64,000 nt of DNA from Comamonadaceae bacterium (lineage in GTDB: Bacteria; Pseudomonadota; Gammaproteobacteria; Burkholderiales; Burkholderiaceae_C): the NCBI GenBank assembly GCA_947476465.1, contig CANJQN010000002.1:1-64000 (forward strand). Direction: 5' to 3'. Every line of letters starts with the position of its first letter. Positions within the stretch are counted from its first letter, which is position 1. The translations under genes and the position numbers were made by a program. The notes under the pieces are model-generated. The model was not told where the DNA came from. It saw nothing but the letters and a program-made list of their open reading frames with translations, and ran no database searches. Positions 28,683 through 37,311 of the stretch are shown here, one piece after another.

Positions 28683-28774
28683 TCGGCGGATTCTACGTAG
28701 CCCGCCCTGGCTCACGTGATGCACCTGACGACGCCCGCATGACACGCCTGCGCCGCAGCGCTTAGGATCGGCCC

Positions 28775-30760
28775 ATGACCACGCTCGAACTGACCCTGCT
28801 GTACCTGCTGGCCGCGGTGCTGGGCGTGGTGGCATGCCGTCTGGCGCGGCTGCCAGCCATGCTGGGCTACCTGGTGGTAGGCGTGCTGATCGGCCCCAAC
28901 GCCATGGGCCTGGCGAGCAACGACGAGGGCGTGAGGCACCTGGCCGAGTTCGGCGTGGTGTTCCTGATGTTCGTGATCGGCCTCGAATTCAACCTGCCCA
29001 AGCTGCGCGCGATGCGGGCCCACGTGTTCGGCCTGGGACTGTTCCAGGTGGTGTTGACGGTCGCGCTCGCGACGGGTGGCCTGCTGCTGATGTCGATCGC
29101 GCTGCCGGCGTCCTGGCGCGTGGACTGGCGCACCGCCGTGGCCCTGGGCGGCGCACTGGCCATGAGCAGCACGGCGATCGTGATCAAGCTGATGGCCGAG
29201 CGGCTGGAGCTGGAGTCCGAGCACGGGCGCCGCGTGGTCGGTGTGCTGCTGTTCCAGGACTTGGCGGTGGTGCCACTGCTGGTGCTGATCCCTGCGCTGG
29301 GGGCGCCGGCCGAGTCCCTGATGGGCGCGTTGGCCTTCGCCTTGGTCAAGGCGGTGGTGCTCATCACGGTGTTGCTGACGGGCGGCCAGCGGGTGATGCG
29401 CTGGTGGCTGACCCTGGTGGCGCGGCGCAAGAGCGAAGAGCTGTTCGTGCTGAACCTGCTGCTCACCACCTTGGGCCTGGCCTGGCTGACCGAGCTGGCC
29501 GGCCTGTCGCTGGCGCTGGGGGCCTTCATCGCCGGCATGCTGATCTCGGAAACCGAATACAAGCACCAGGTGGAGACCAGCATCCGGCCTTTTCATGACG
29601 TGCTGCTGGGCCTGTTCTTCATCACCATCGGCATGATGCTCGACTGGCGCTGGGTGGCCGAGCGCTGGGCCTTGGTGGTCGTGCTGCTGACGGTGCCGGT
29701 GCTGTTCAAGCTCGGCCTGGTGACGCTGCTGGCACGCGGCCTGGGCGCCTCGACGGGGGTGTCGCTGCGCACCGGGCTGTACCTGGCGCAGGCCGGCGAG
29801 TTCGGCATCGTGCTGCTGACGCTGGCGCAGGGCAGCCGGCTGCTGGCGCCGGAGCTGTTCAACCCAATCCTGGCCAGCATGGTGCTGTCGATGCTGGCCA
29901 CGCCCTTCATCATCATGGGCAGCAACGCCATCGTGATGAAGCTGGTGCCCAGCGAATGGCTGCAGCAGTCGCTGCAGATGACCAGCATCGCCCGGCGCTC
30001 GATCAACACGGCGCACCACGTGATCATCGGCGGCTACGGACGCTGCGGGCAGAACCTGGCGCGCATGCTCGACCGAGAGGGCATTCCCTACATCGCGCTG
30101 GACCTCGACCCCGACCGCGTACACGAGGCCGCCAAGGCCGGCGATTCGGTGGTGTTTGGCGACGCCGCGCGGCTGCAGGCCTTGATGGCCGCCGGCCTGG
30201 CGCGGGCCAGTGCGCTGGTGATCACCTACCTGGACGTTCCTGGCGCCATGCGGGTGCTCGACCTGTCACGCGCGCATGCGCCGCAGGTGCCGGTGATCGT
30301 GCGCACGAGAGACGACCACGACCTGGAGTCGCTTCAGGCGGCCGGCGCGACCGAAGTCGTGCCCGATTCCCTGGAAGGTTCGCTGATGCTGGCCAGTCAC
30401 GCCCTGGCGCTGGTGGGCGTGCCGATGCGGCGCGTGATCCGCATCGTGCAAGAGCAGCGCGATGCCCGCTACAACCTGCTGCGCGGCTACTTCCACGGCG
30501 CCGACGACAGCACCCATGACGACCTGGAGGCCGAGCGCCTGGTCACCGTCACACTGCCGCCGGGCGCCTTCGTGGCCGGTCGATCGCTTGGCGATCTGGC
30601 GCTGCCGGCCGCCGGCGTGCGCGTGGTGAGCCTGCGGCGCGGCAGCGGCCGGCCCGCCCTCCCATCGGACGATCTGGCCCTCAAGGACGGCGACACGCTG
30701 GTGTTGTGCGGCCGGGCCGGGCCGCTGGCGCTGGCGGAGGAAAAGCTGCTCGCGTGTTGA
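28775..30760 (+). CDS. Kef-type cation/proton antiporter (CPA2) with RCK domain
   Basis: 661 residues. An N-terminal CPA2 exchanger domain of about 12 helices (1-395) is followed by a TrkA-N nucleotide-binding domain (HHVIIGGYGRCGQNLARML near 415) and a TrkA-C domain (about 570-655). The fusion matches KefB/KefC and YbaL potassium efflux systems in the inner membrane. Ligand control by glutathione adducts or nucleotides is known for relatives but not shown here. Confidence 0.9.
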   Translation: MTTLELTLLYLLAAVLGVVACRLARLPAMLGYLVVGVLIGPNAMGLASNDEGVRHLAEFGVVFLMFVIGLEFNLPKLRAMRAHVFGLGLFQVVLTVALATGGLLLMSIALPASWRVDWRTAVALGGALAMSSTAIVIKLMAERLELESEHGRRVVGVLLFQDLAVVPLLVLIPALGAPAESLMGALAFALVKAVVLITVLLTGGQRVMRWWLTLVARRKSEELFVLNLLLTTLGLAWLTELAGLSLALGAFIAGMLISETEYKHQVETSIRPFHDVLLGLFFITIGMMLDWRWVAERWALVVVLLTVPVLFKLGLVTLLARGLGASTGVSLRTGLYLAQAGEFGIVLLTLAQGSRLLAPELFNPILASMVLSMLATPFIIMGSNAIVMKLVPSEWLQQSLQMTSIARRSINTAHHVIIGGYGRCGQNLARMLDREGIPYIALDLDPDRVHEAAKAGDSVVFGDAARLQALMAAGLARASALVITYLDVPGAMRVLDLSRAHAPQVPVIVRTRDDHDLESLQAAGATEVVPDSLEGSLMLASHALALVGVPMRRVIRIVQEQRDARYNLLRGYFHGADDSTHDDLEAERLVTVTLPPGAFVAGRSLGDLALPAAGVRVVSLRRGSGRPALPSDDLALKDGDTLVLCGRAGPLALAEEKLLAC

Positions 30761-30787
30761 TTGCCCCCCCGTGAAAAAGGACTTGTC

Positions 30788-31630
30788 ATGAACCCCTCGT
30801 GTCCGTTCCCACATGCCTTCCAGCGCCCGCGCTGGAGGCTCGCGGCCCTCGCGCTGACCTTTGCCCTCGCTGGCTGTGCCGGCCCGCGGCCCGCCTCGCC
30901 GGAGGCGATCGCAGCGCTGCTGGCCAGCCCCGACCGCAGCGCCGCCGACCGCGTCAACGACCAGCGGCGCAAGCCCGCCGAGTTGCTGGCCTTCATCGGC
31001 GCGCGCCCAGGCATGGTGGCGCTCGACGTCAGCGCGGCACGCGGCTACACCACCGAGCTGATCGCGCGGGCGGTGGGCGCTAGTGGCAAGGTGTATGGCC
31101 AGAATGCGCCGCGCGATCCGGCCCGGCAGCCACCGGCACAGCCCGAGGGTGCAGCCGCCCCGCCGATGCCCGCGCCCGCGGCCGCCCCGGCGCCGGTCAC
31201 GCTGGCGGACCGCGCGCGCAACCCCGCCACCGCCCACATCGTGCCGGTAACCCGCCCCTTCGAAGACCCGGCGCCGCCCGAGGTGGCCGATGGAAAGCTC
31301 GACCTGGTCACGCTGATGTTCAACTACCACGACCTGGGCCACCTGCGGGTGGACCGGGCACGCCTGAACCAGGCCGTGTTCAAGGCCCTCAAGCCGGGCG
31401 GCATGTACGTCATCGCCGACCACTCTGGCCGCCCCGGTACCGGCATTTCGGAGGCCGGTACGCTTCACCGGATCGAGGAGGCCTTCCTGCGCCGCGAGGT
31501 GGAGGCGGCGGGCTTTCGCCTCGCGGCCAGCGCTGACTTCCTGCGCAACCCGCGTGACCCGCGGGATCGCAACACGCCCGAGCCGCCGATGCCCAAGGAC
31601 GAATTTGTGCTCAAGTTCGTCAAGCCCTGA
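30788..31630 (+). CDS. Lipoprotein with class I methyltransferase fold
   Basis: 280 residues. The N-terminus carries a lipoprotein signal with the lipobox LAGC at about residue 35. The remainder resembles the predicted methyltransferases of the COG4798 group. The SAM motif is degenerate: DVSAARGYTTELIA replaces the usual D-x-GxGxGY pattern, with only the last Gly kept. A Pro/Ala-rich insert lies at about 115-140. Acylation and export would place it where no SAM is expected, so it may have lost methyltransferase activity. It starts 27 bases after the antiporter gene. No clear Shine-Dalgarno is seen. Confidence 0.75.
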   Translation: MNPSCPFPHAFQRPRWRLAALALTFALAGCAGPRPASPEAIAALLASPDRSAADRVNDQRRKPAELLAFIGARPGMVALDVSAARGYTTELIARAVGASGKVYGQNAPRDPARQPPAQPEGAAAPPMPAPAAAPAPVTLADRARNPATAHIVPVTRPFEDPAPPEVADGKLDLVTLMFNYHDLGHLRVDRARLNQAVFKALKPGGMYVIADHSGRPGTGISEAGTLHRIEEAFLRREVEAAGFRLAASADFLRNPRDPRDRNTPEPPMPKDEFVLKFVKP

Positions 31631-31676
31631 TGTGAAAGCCTGGCAGGCGCGCGTCAGCGAGCCGCGGCGGCTAAAG

Positions 31677-31750
31677 GTCTTTTAGACGCATCCAGTTGTA
31701 TAAAGACAATCCCACGCTCTGTTAGACAATGCGAACGACAAGTCAATACT
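31677..31750 (+). promoter_or_regulatory. Promoter with three AGAC elements phased by 20 bases
   Basis: AGAC occurs at 31684, 31704 and 31724, always preceded by a T/A-rich triplet (TTTTAGAC, ATAAAGAC, TGTTAGAC). The first lies in a perfect GTCT-TTT-AGAC dyad and the second in TTGT-N6-ACAA. The third overlaps a possible -35 (TTAGAC) set 17 bases before AATACT at 31745. The exact two-turn phasing suggests an operator array for the nearby GntR regulator. Confidence 0.55.
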
Positions 31751-31767
31751 TTTTTAGAGGCTCCTGA

Positions 31768-32646
31768 ATGCGCCCAACCACCGTCCTGCGCGAATTGCTC
31801 GCCAAGCCCGAGATCCTGACGCTGCCAGGCACCTACGACTGCATCGGCGCTCGCCTCATCCAGTCGGAGGGCTTTCCCGCGCTGTACATGACCGGAGCGG
31901 GTACAGCAGCCGCACGGACCGGCCGCCCCGACGTCGGCCTGATCACCATGACGGAAATGGTCGACAACGCGCGGCGCATGGCTGGCGCTGTACGCATTCC
32001 ATTGGTCGTCGATGCCGATACCGGATATGGGAACGTCTTGAATGTGGTGCGCACGGTAGAGGAGTTCGAGCGCGCCGGTGTTGCCGCCATTCAACTCGAA
32101 GACCAGGTTTTCCCGAAGCGATGCGGTCACTATGAAGGAAAGCAGGTCGTGCCCGCTGCGGAGATGGTGCAAAAGATCAAGGCGGCAGTGGACACGCGCC
32201 GCGACGCGGACTTGGTCATCATTGCGCGTACCGATGCGCTTGCGGTAAACGGTTTCGAGGATGCGCTCGAACGCGGTCATGCGTATGCCGAGGCGGGCGC
32301 CGATGTGCTGTTCATCGAGGCACCGCGCAATCTCCAGCAGATCGAAGCGGTCGGGAAAACTTTTGCCAAGCCTTTGCTGTTCAACATGGCCACGAGCGGC
32401 AAGACCCCTGTACTCTCCGCGCAGCAAATGCAGGACTACGGCTTCAAGATTGCCCTGTACGCAGGCACGCCAATGTACCTCTATGCGCGTCTCATGCAGC
32501 AATTCCTTCGGGGGCTTTCCCGAGGCGCCAGCCTCGACGCGTACAAGAATGAGCTGATGCCTTTTGCCGAGCTTTGGAAGATATTGGGCTCGGAGGAGAT
32601 CGCACGGCTGGAAGCGACATACGGCAATGCACCGCCGGGTGCCTGA
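31768..32646 (+). CDS. Isocitrate lyase/PEP mutase family lyase (methylisocitrate or dimethylmalate lyase-like)
   Basis: 292 residues of the ICL/PEPM TIM barrel. Metal-site residues are in VVDADTGYGN and IQLEDQVFPKRCGHYEG, where the KRCGH motif carries the catalytic cysteine of true lyases and separates it from PEP mutases. Related enzymes split 2-methylisocitrate to pyruvate and succinate, or 2,3-dimethylmalate to pyruvate and propionate. LeuC/LeuD-type hydratase genes 3 kb away favour a hydratase-plus-lyase route. It is divergent in function from nothing upstream and has its own phased-repeat promoter. It is convergent with the GntR gene, 19 bases apart. Confidence 0.85.
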   Translation: MRPTTVLRELLAKPEILTLPGTYDCIGARLIQSEGFPALYMTGAGTAAARTGRPDVGLITMTEMVDNARRMAGAVRIPLVVDADTGYGNVLNVVRTVEEFERAGVAAIQLEDQVFPKRCGHYEGKQVVPAAEMVQKIKAAVDTRRDADLVIIARTDALAVNGFEDALERGHAYAEAGADVLFIEAPRNLQQIEAVGKTFAKPLLFNMATSGKTPVLSAQQMQDYGFKIALYAGTPMYLYARLMQQFLRGLSRGASLDAYKNELMPFAELWKILGSEEIARLEATYGNAPPGA

Positions 32647-32665
32647 GCCAGACTCTTAGATTTCA

Positions 32666-33484
32666 CTATTTCGAGCGCACGACGCCAGGCGAGACCAGGT
32701 CGTGGACGATACGCGTGGAGTGCATGTGCTGCATTTCTTGCGTGGGAACGGTCAGAAGAACCCTGCTGCGCGCGGGACTGAGAAAAATGTTCATGTACTG
32801 GATCGGCTTGTCTGCTTTGTCGTAGATGAGCCGAGTGACCCGGATCAACGGGACTCCGACCTCCACCTGGAGCAAGCCGGCGAGCGTGGGCTCGGCGGAA
32901 ACGGCGGTGACCTCTTCGATAACCCGCGCAAACTTGACGCCCTGTTCCAAAAGAATGCCGTGCAAGGGCAGCCTTCGAAGGTCCGCAGCGGTGATGTCTT
33001 TCCCCAGGGCCAGTGGAACCCAGGCCTCGGTCACCATGAGGTGCGTCTTCCCGGTGTAGCGCAGGCGAGCGCAGTAGACGGCGGCCTCGCCGGCGTCCAA
33101 CCGCATCTGCAATGCGACTGGGCCAGGAGGCGTTCTTTTTTCAACCCCCAGCACCTTGACGCGTGTTTCCTTGGCGGTCTTCTTCCAGGCATCCAAAAAG
33201 CTAAGCGCATCAAGCCGATGCGCATCAGGAATATCCTGGCTCACGAATGTGCCCCTGCCGTGCCTGCGCTCGACCAGACCCTGCTGCTTAAGGTCGGCAA
33301 GGGCACGCCTTACGGTGATCTTCGAGACCCCGAAATACATGCAAAGGTCGTCCTCTTTCGGAAGAGGCGCCTTGGGCTGGTAGAAGCCGCGCATGATCTG
33401 TTCCCGCAAAACGAGAAACAGCTGCCTGTGCAAAGCAGTACCGGGAGCTTTTGCAGGGGGGATTGCGGCTGACCGAGCGTTCAT
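32666..33484 (-). CDS. GntR-family transcriptional regulator with UTRA domain
   Basis: 272 residues. A winged-helix GntR DNA-binding domain (about 20-85, with LPKEDDLCMYFGVSKITVRRA) and a C-terminal UTRA ligand-binding domain (about 105-250) place it in the HutC subfamily. It probably senses the substrate or an intermediate of the surrounding catabolic cluster. The ATG gives MNARSAAIPPAK. A GTG 24 codons upstream overlaps the isochorismatase-like stop (TAGTG) and is an alternative start by coupling. Confidence 0.88.
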   Translation of the reverse strand: MNARSAAIPPAKAPGTALHRQLFLVLREQIMRGFYQPKAPLPKEDDLCMYFGVSKITVRRALADLKQQGLVERRHGRGTFVSQDIPDAHRLDALSFLDAWKKTAKETRVKVLGVEKRTPPGPVALQMRLDAGEAAVYCARLRYTGKTHLMVTEAWVPLALGKDITAADLRRLPLHGILLEQGVKFARVIEEVTAVSAEPTLAGLLQVEVGVPLIRVTRLIYDKADKPIQYMNIFLSPARSRVLLTVPTQEMQHMHSTRIVHDLVSPGVVRSK

Positions 33485-33555
33485 GTATCGATGAGGATTA
33501 TTGCGTGGCGCAGCATTGCCCAGTTGCGCATCCTTGCCACGATGGGCGCACTCCA

Positions 33556-34140
33556 CTAGATGTCCAGCATCTTTCGGAAATCCTCCGTGCTCGCCACCGT
33601 CGCCTGCTTGGGGAAAACTTTGCGAACGAGGACTTCATGGACTTGCGGATCGGGATCGTCGCAAGCGTCCGCGAGGACCACAATCCGGTAATCCAGATCG
33701 TGCGCCTCGCGAACTGTCGACAGTGTCACCCCGCTGGTATGCACACCGGCGAGCACCACCGTTTCGATCCCGGCGGCCTTGAGTTGTCGATGAAGGTCGG
33801 TCGTGGAAAACGCACCGACACGCGTTTTGCGCACGACGATGTCGCCGGCGTGCGGCGCCACCGAAGCGTGGACCTGCGCCTGTGGCGATCCATCCCGCAG
33901 CGCCGCGCCAGCCGCCTTGACGCGGGCGCCCATCAAGCTATACGGGGGAAAGCTTGCATAGTCCGCCTCCGTGAAGGCGACCCTGACATATGCAATCCTT
34001 CCGCCGCGCGCTCTCACGAACTCGATGGCGTTTGCCGCGTGTTGGAGCAAACGCTCCGGTTGCTTCAGTCCCGACAAAATACCGGGCTGATAATCCATTA
34101 GCAGGAGTGCGGTGGAGGCGGCGGCGAGCGGTGTTTCCAT
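33556..34140 (-). CDS. Isochorismatase-fold protein without the catalytic cysteine
   Basis: 194 residues of the isochorismatase-like hydrolase fold. Asp in LLLMDYQPG (about residue 18) and Lys in IVVRKTRVGAF (about 105) of the usual triad are present. The position normally holding the nucleophile Cys reads GVHTSGVTLSTVREA, so there is no cysteine. This is as in true isochorismatases and some uncharacterised relatives. A cysteine-dependent amidase reaction (nicotinamidase, maleamate amidase) is therefore unlikely. It sits between the Bug protein gene and gntR on the same strand. Confidence 0.82.
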   Translation of the reverse strand: METPLAAASTALLLMDYQPGILSGLKQPERLLQHAANAIEFVRARGGRIAYVRVAFTEADYASFPPYSLMGARVKAAGAALRDGSPQAQVHASVAPHAGDIVVRKTRVGAFSTTDLHRQLKAAGIETVVLAGVHTSGVTLSTVREAHDLDYRIVVLADACDDPDPQVHEVLVRKVFPKQATVASTEDFRKMLDI

Positions 34141-34261
34141 GTTGCCCAATCAATTTGTTCAGGTTCAGTTGGTGGTTATGCCGCGGCGCTTGATGATCGA
34201 AGCCCACCGCGGCCTTTGTTCCCAGCAGATTCATGGGCCCTTCAAGGGTTGCACCCAGGAG

Positions 34262-35272
34262 TCAATCCACTTTCATGTTGGCTGCCTTTACAACCTGTGC
34301 CCAGCGTTCGATGTCGCCTCTGGTGAGTGAGGCAAGCTGCCCTGGCGCGCCGCCGGCTGCTTCCACCCCCTGCCCCAGCAGCCGCTCCTTCGCATCCGGG
34401 TCACTCAGCACTTTGTTGAAGGCGGCATTCAGCTCGGCGACGATCCGTGCAGGCGTTCCCGCCGGTGCGTAGATGCCGTACCAGAAATCAGCCACGAACC
34501 CGGGCACCGATTCACTCGCCAAAGGAACGTCGGGCAGCACAGAGGACCTCTTTGCGCCCGTCAGAGCGATCGCCCGCAGCTTCCCCGCTTTGACCTGTCC
34601 CAGCACAGAGGACAAGCCCGTGAACATAAACGCCACTTCATTTGCCATGACAGCGGTCACGCCCGGTGTGCTGCCCTTGTACGGCACGTGCATCACGTCC
34701 ACACCGGCCGTCATCCGGAACAGCTCGCCCGCCAGGTGGGGGGTGCTTCCGCTGCCTGCGGAAGCGTATGCCAGCGGCGTGGCCCGGCTCTTGAGCAACG
34801 CCACCAGCTCGCCGAGCGTTCTGGCCGGCACTGATGGGTGAGTGACGAGCACGAGCGGTGAGTACGCCAGCGTCACGACCGGTTCGAAGCTTTTGATGGG
34901 GTCATAAGGAAGGCTCTTGTACAAGCTGACGTTCACCGCCATTGCGCCCGCGGTTCCCACGAGCAGTGTGTGCCCGTCAGGCGCTGCATTCGCTGCCAGC
35001 TGTGTGCCGACAATTCCCGCGGCCCCAGTGCGGTTGTCCACCACTACCCCTTGGCCCATTCCCCCCTTCGTCAGCGCCTCCGCCACGATGCGGCTCACGG
35101 CATCGGCGGTCCCGCCGGTGGCGGCGGGCACGATCAACCGGACGGCCCTCGAAGGAGTGAGCTCGCTCTGTTGGGCTCGCACTATCGTCAAACCGCATGA
35201 ACCTGCCAACGCGACGCCGAGTTTCACAAGCGCCCGCCGGGTCGGAGAAACTGACTTTCTCAGGTATGCCAT
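34262..35272 (-). CDS. Bug-family tripartite tricarboxylate transporter binding protein
   Basis: 336 residues. N-terminal Tat-like or Sec signal (TRRALVKLGVALAGSCG) ends near residue 33. The Bug fold follows, with landmarks VRLIVPAATGGTADAVSR, VVVDNRTGAAGIVGT and HVPYKGSTPGVTAV. Bug proteins are periplasmic receptors for carboxylates and are very abundant in Burkholderiales; membrane components TctA/TctB are not in the window. The ATG lies two bases after the leuD-like stop. Confidence 0.92.
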   Translation of the reverse strand: MAYLRKSVSPTRRALVKLGVALAGSCGLTIVRAQQSELTPSRAVRLIVPAATGGTADAVSRIVAEALTKGGMGQGVVVDNRTGAAGIVGTQLAANAAPDGHTLLVGTAGAMAVNVSLYKSLPYDPIKSFEPVVTLAYSPLVLVTHPSVPARTLGELVALLKSRATPLAYASAGSGSTPHLAGELFRMTAGVDVMHVPYKGSTPGVTAVMANEVAFMFTGLSSVLGQVKAGKLRAIALTGAKRSSVLPDVPLASESVPGFVADFWYGIYAPAGTPARIVAELNAAFNKVLSDPDAKERLLGQGVEAAGGAPGQLASLTRGDIERWAQVVKAANMKVD

Positions 35273-35274
35273 GG

Positions 35275-35787
35275 TCAACCAGTCAAAGGATTCGCCGGTT
35301 CGAGCATACCGCGCGCTTCCATCAACGGATAAATGCCTCCGGCCACCATGATGTCCATCAGCATCTTGGGGAAGCGTTTTCCGGCGAGTTCAACGCCTGT
35401 TCGAACGTTCCTTACCGCGAATGTTTCGAAGTCGATAGCGGCCACATCGCCCTCTTCGAATGCCGCCGACACGCCGGGACACTCCAATGCGAAGAGGCCG
35501 TAATTCACGCAGTTGCGGAAAAACAGGCCGTTGATCGAGTCGGCGACAAGACAGGCGACCCCACAAAGCTTGAGGGACCGCGAACCGGGGCGCCCTGAAC
35601 CCGTACCGAAATTGGAGCCGCCAACCAGGATGTCGCCCTGCCTGACTTCATCGACCCAGCCCGGCCGGTTCGCGGAGAAGGTGTACTTCGGCTGCTCGTC
35701 GAAGGGCTTCATCATCGCGTGGCCTGGAAGGATCAGGTCCGTATTGATGTTGTCGCCGAACTTCCATGTTCGCGCTTCGAAATGCAT
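35275..35787 (-). CDS. LeuD-type aconitase-family small subunit
   Basis: 170 residues, the small swivelling subunit of a LeuCD-type hydro-lyase. Landmarks are WKFGDNINTDLILPG at the N-terminus, GGSNFGTGSGRPGSR and NGLFFRNCVNYGL. In this catabolic setting it is more likely a dimethylmaleate-, citraconate- or similar hydratase than leucine biosynthesis. The start has GAGGAG upstream. It lies 11 bases after the large subunit. Confidence 0.87.
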   Translation of the reverse strand: MHFEARTWKFGDNINTDLILPGHAMMKPFDEQPKYTFSANRPGWVDEVRQGDILVGGSNFGTGSGRPGSRSLKLCGVACLVADSINGLFFRNCVNYGLFALECPGVSAAFEEGDVAAIDFETFAVRNVRTGVELAGKRFPKMLMDIMVAGGIYPLMEARGMLEPANPLTG

Positions 35788-35798
35788 GTCCAGGCTCC

Positions 35799-37052
35799 TC
35801 AAAGGAATTCACGCGGATCGGTAATGGTTCCGCGCAACGCGGTGGCCGCTACGGTTGCGGGAGAGGCAAGATAAATCTGCGCCTCGGAGCTGCCCATCCT
35901 GCCCTTGTAGTTGCGTGTACTGGCCGTGATGCACACTTCTCCTGGGGCAAGTACGCCATTGCTGCCGCCCCAGCAGGCGCCGCAGGAGGATGCGGTAACG
36001 ACCGCGCCGGCCGTCATGAGGGTCTCCACGTATCCAAGTCGTACCCCTTCGAGGAACACAGCCTGCGAGCCGGGCGTCACGATCAGGCGGGTTCCTGGCG
36101 CAAGCTTGCGGCCCTTGACGATCCGTGCGGCAATTTCAAGGTCGTCCAAGGTGCCGTTAGCGCAGGAGCCGATGAACGCCTGGTCCACCTTGACCCCCTG
36201 CGCCTCTCGCACTGGCCGCGAATTGCGCACGATGGTGTCGGGGTAAGCCACGAGGGGCTCGATCGCACCCAGGTCGACCGTCCGCGTGGCAGCGTAGCGG
36301 GCATCCGCATCGGCGAACTGCGGCTCGAACTGTGCACCGGGATTGCGTTCGCGAATATGCGCGACGCATAAGTCGTCCGCCTCAAAGACGGCGAACTCCG
36401 CGCTGATCTCGGCGCACATGGTCGCCAGCGTTCGGCGTGCGTTCATCGTCATGCCGCGCACGCCGGAACCCACGAACTCGACGTTGTGCATCGCGTGGTC
36501 GCCCCATGTATTGGCGATGTGCAAAATGATGTCCTTCGCGTTGAGCACTGGCGCCAGACTGGAGGTGAGCTCATAGCGTACCGTTTCGACCACCGGAAAC
36601 CAGGTCTGGCCGGTCGCCAGGATCCACGCCATCTCGGGATGCCCGACGCCGCGCGCCGCGCAGTTGAATGCACCTGCGCTGCATGTATGCGAATCCACGC
36701 AAGCCAGCACAGTACCGGGAAGCGCCAGCCCGTCATCAGCGACCAGCTGGTGCGCGATGCCTTGGGAGGATCCCACGTCGTGAAAGCGCGTAATGCCTTG
36801 GCGCTGCGCAAACCGGCGCGCCGATTTGTGCATGCTGGCGCGCATGACCGAATCCGCGGGCGCGATGTGGTCCAGCATGATGGCCACCTTGTCCGCATCC
36901 CACACCTTCTTGGGCTCGCGCATGCGGTTGTGCATGAAGTTGTTGTCGATCACGATGGCCGTTTCCACTTCAACGGTGACCACGTCCCCGGGTGAGACGC
37001 AGGCAAGCTTGCCTGCCCGCGCGAGAATCTTCTCCACCATTGTCATGCCCAC
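35799..37052 (-). CDS. LeuC-type aconitase-family large subunit
   Basis: 417 residues, the shorter archaeal/HacA-like form of the 3-isopropylmalate dehydratase large subunit. 4Fe-4S ligands are visible in VDSHTCSAG, IGSCANG and SSCGACWGG. Active-site stretches include NNFMHNRMREPKKVW. Relatives include homoaconitase and DmdA (2,3-dimethylmalate dehydratase of nicotinate fermentation). The GTG start at 37052 has AAGGAG six bases before it and is preferred over ATGs two and four codons on. It heads the minus-strand operon leading to bug, the isochorismatase-like gene and gntR. Confidence 0.87.
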   Translation of the reverse strand: MGMTMVEKILARAGKLACVSPGDVVTVEVETAIVIDNNFMHNRMREPKKVWDADKVAIMLDHIAPADSVMRASMHKSARRFAQRQGITRFHDVGSSQGIAHQLVADDGLALPGTVLACVDSHTCSAGAFNCAARGVGHPEMAWILATGQTWFPVVETVRYELTSSLAPVLNAKDIILHIANTWGDHAMHNVEFVGSGVRGMTMNARRTLATMCAEISAEFAVFEADDLCVAHIRERNPGAQFEPQFADADARYAATRTVDLGAIEPLVAYPDTIVRNSRPVREAQGVKVDQAFIGSCANGTLDDLEIAARIVKGRKLAPGTRLIVTPGSQAVFLEGVRLGYVETLMTAGAVVTASSCGACWGGSNGVLAPGEVCITASTRNYKGRMGSSEAQIYLASPATVAATALRGTITDPREFL

Positions 37053-37311
37053 GGGGTACTCCTTCAGACGACTCGTTGCGTGTCTCGCACGCAGAAAATA
37101 TGCGATGCGAAGTTTATGAGATTATAATCACGACCCGAGCCCCAGGCTCATACCTCGATGGACAAGACTTGAGCTTGACACTGCTTCAAGGCCCTGCAAA
37201 GATCAAAAGGTGGTGACTGCGTGGGTTGGGTCAGCTCCTTGATCTTCGAGCCAACAGGACAAGCCAGACGCGCCGAAGTGCTCCATTGAATCAACTACAT
37301 GGAAACGGTTT

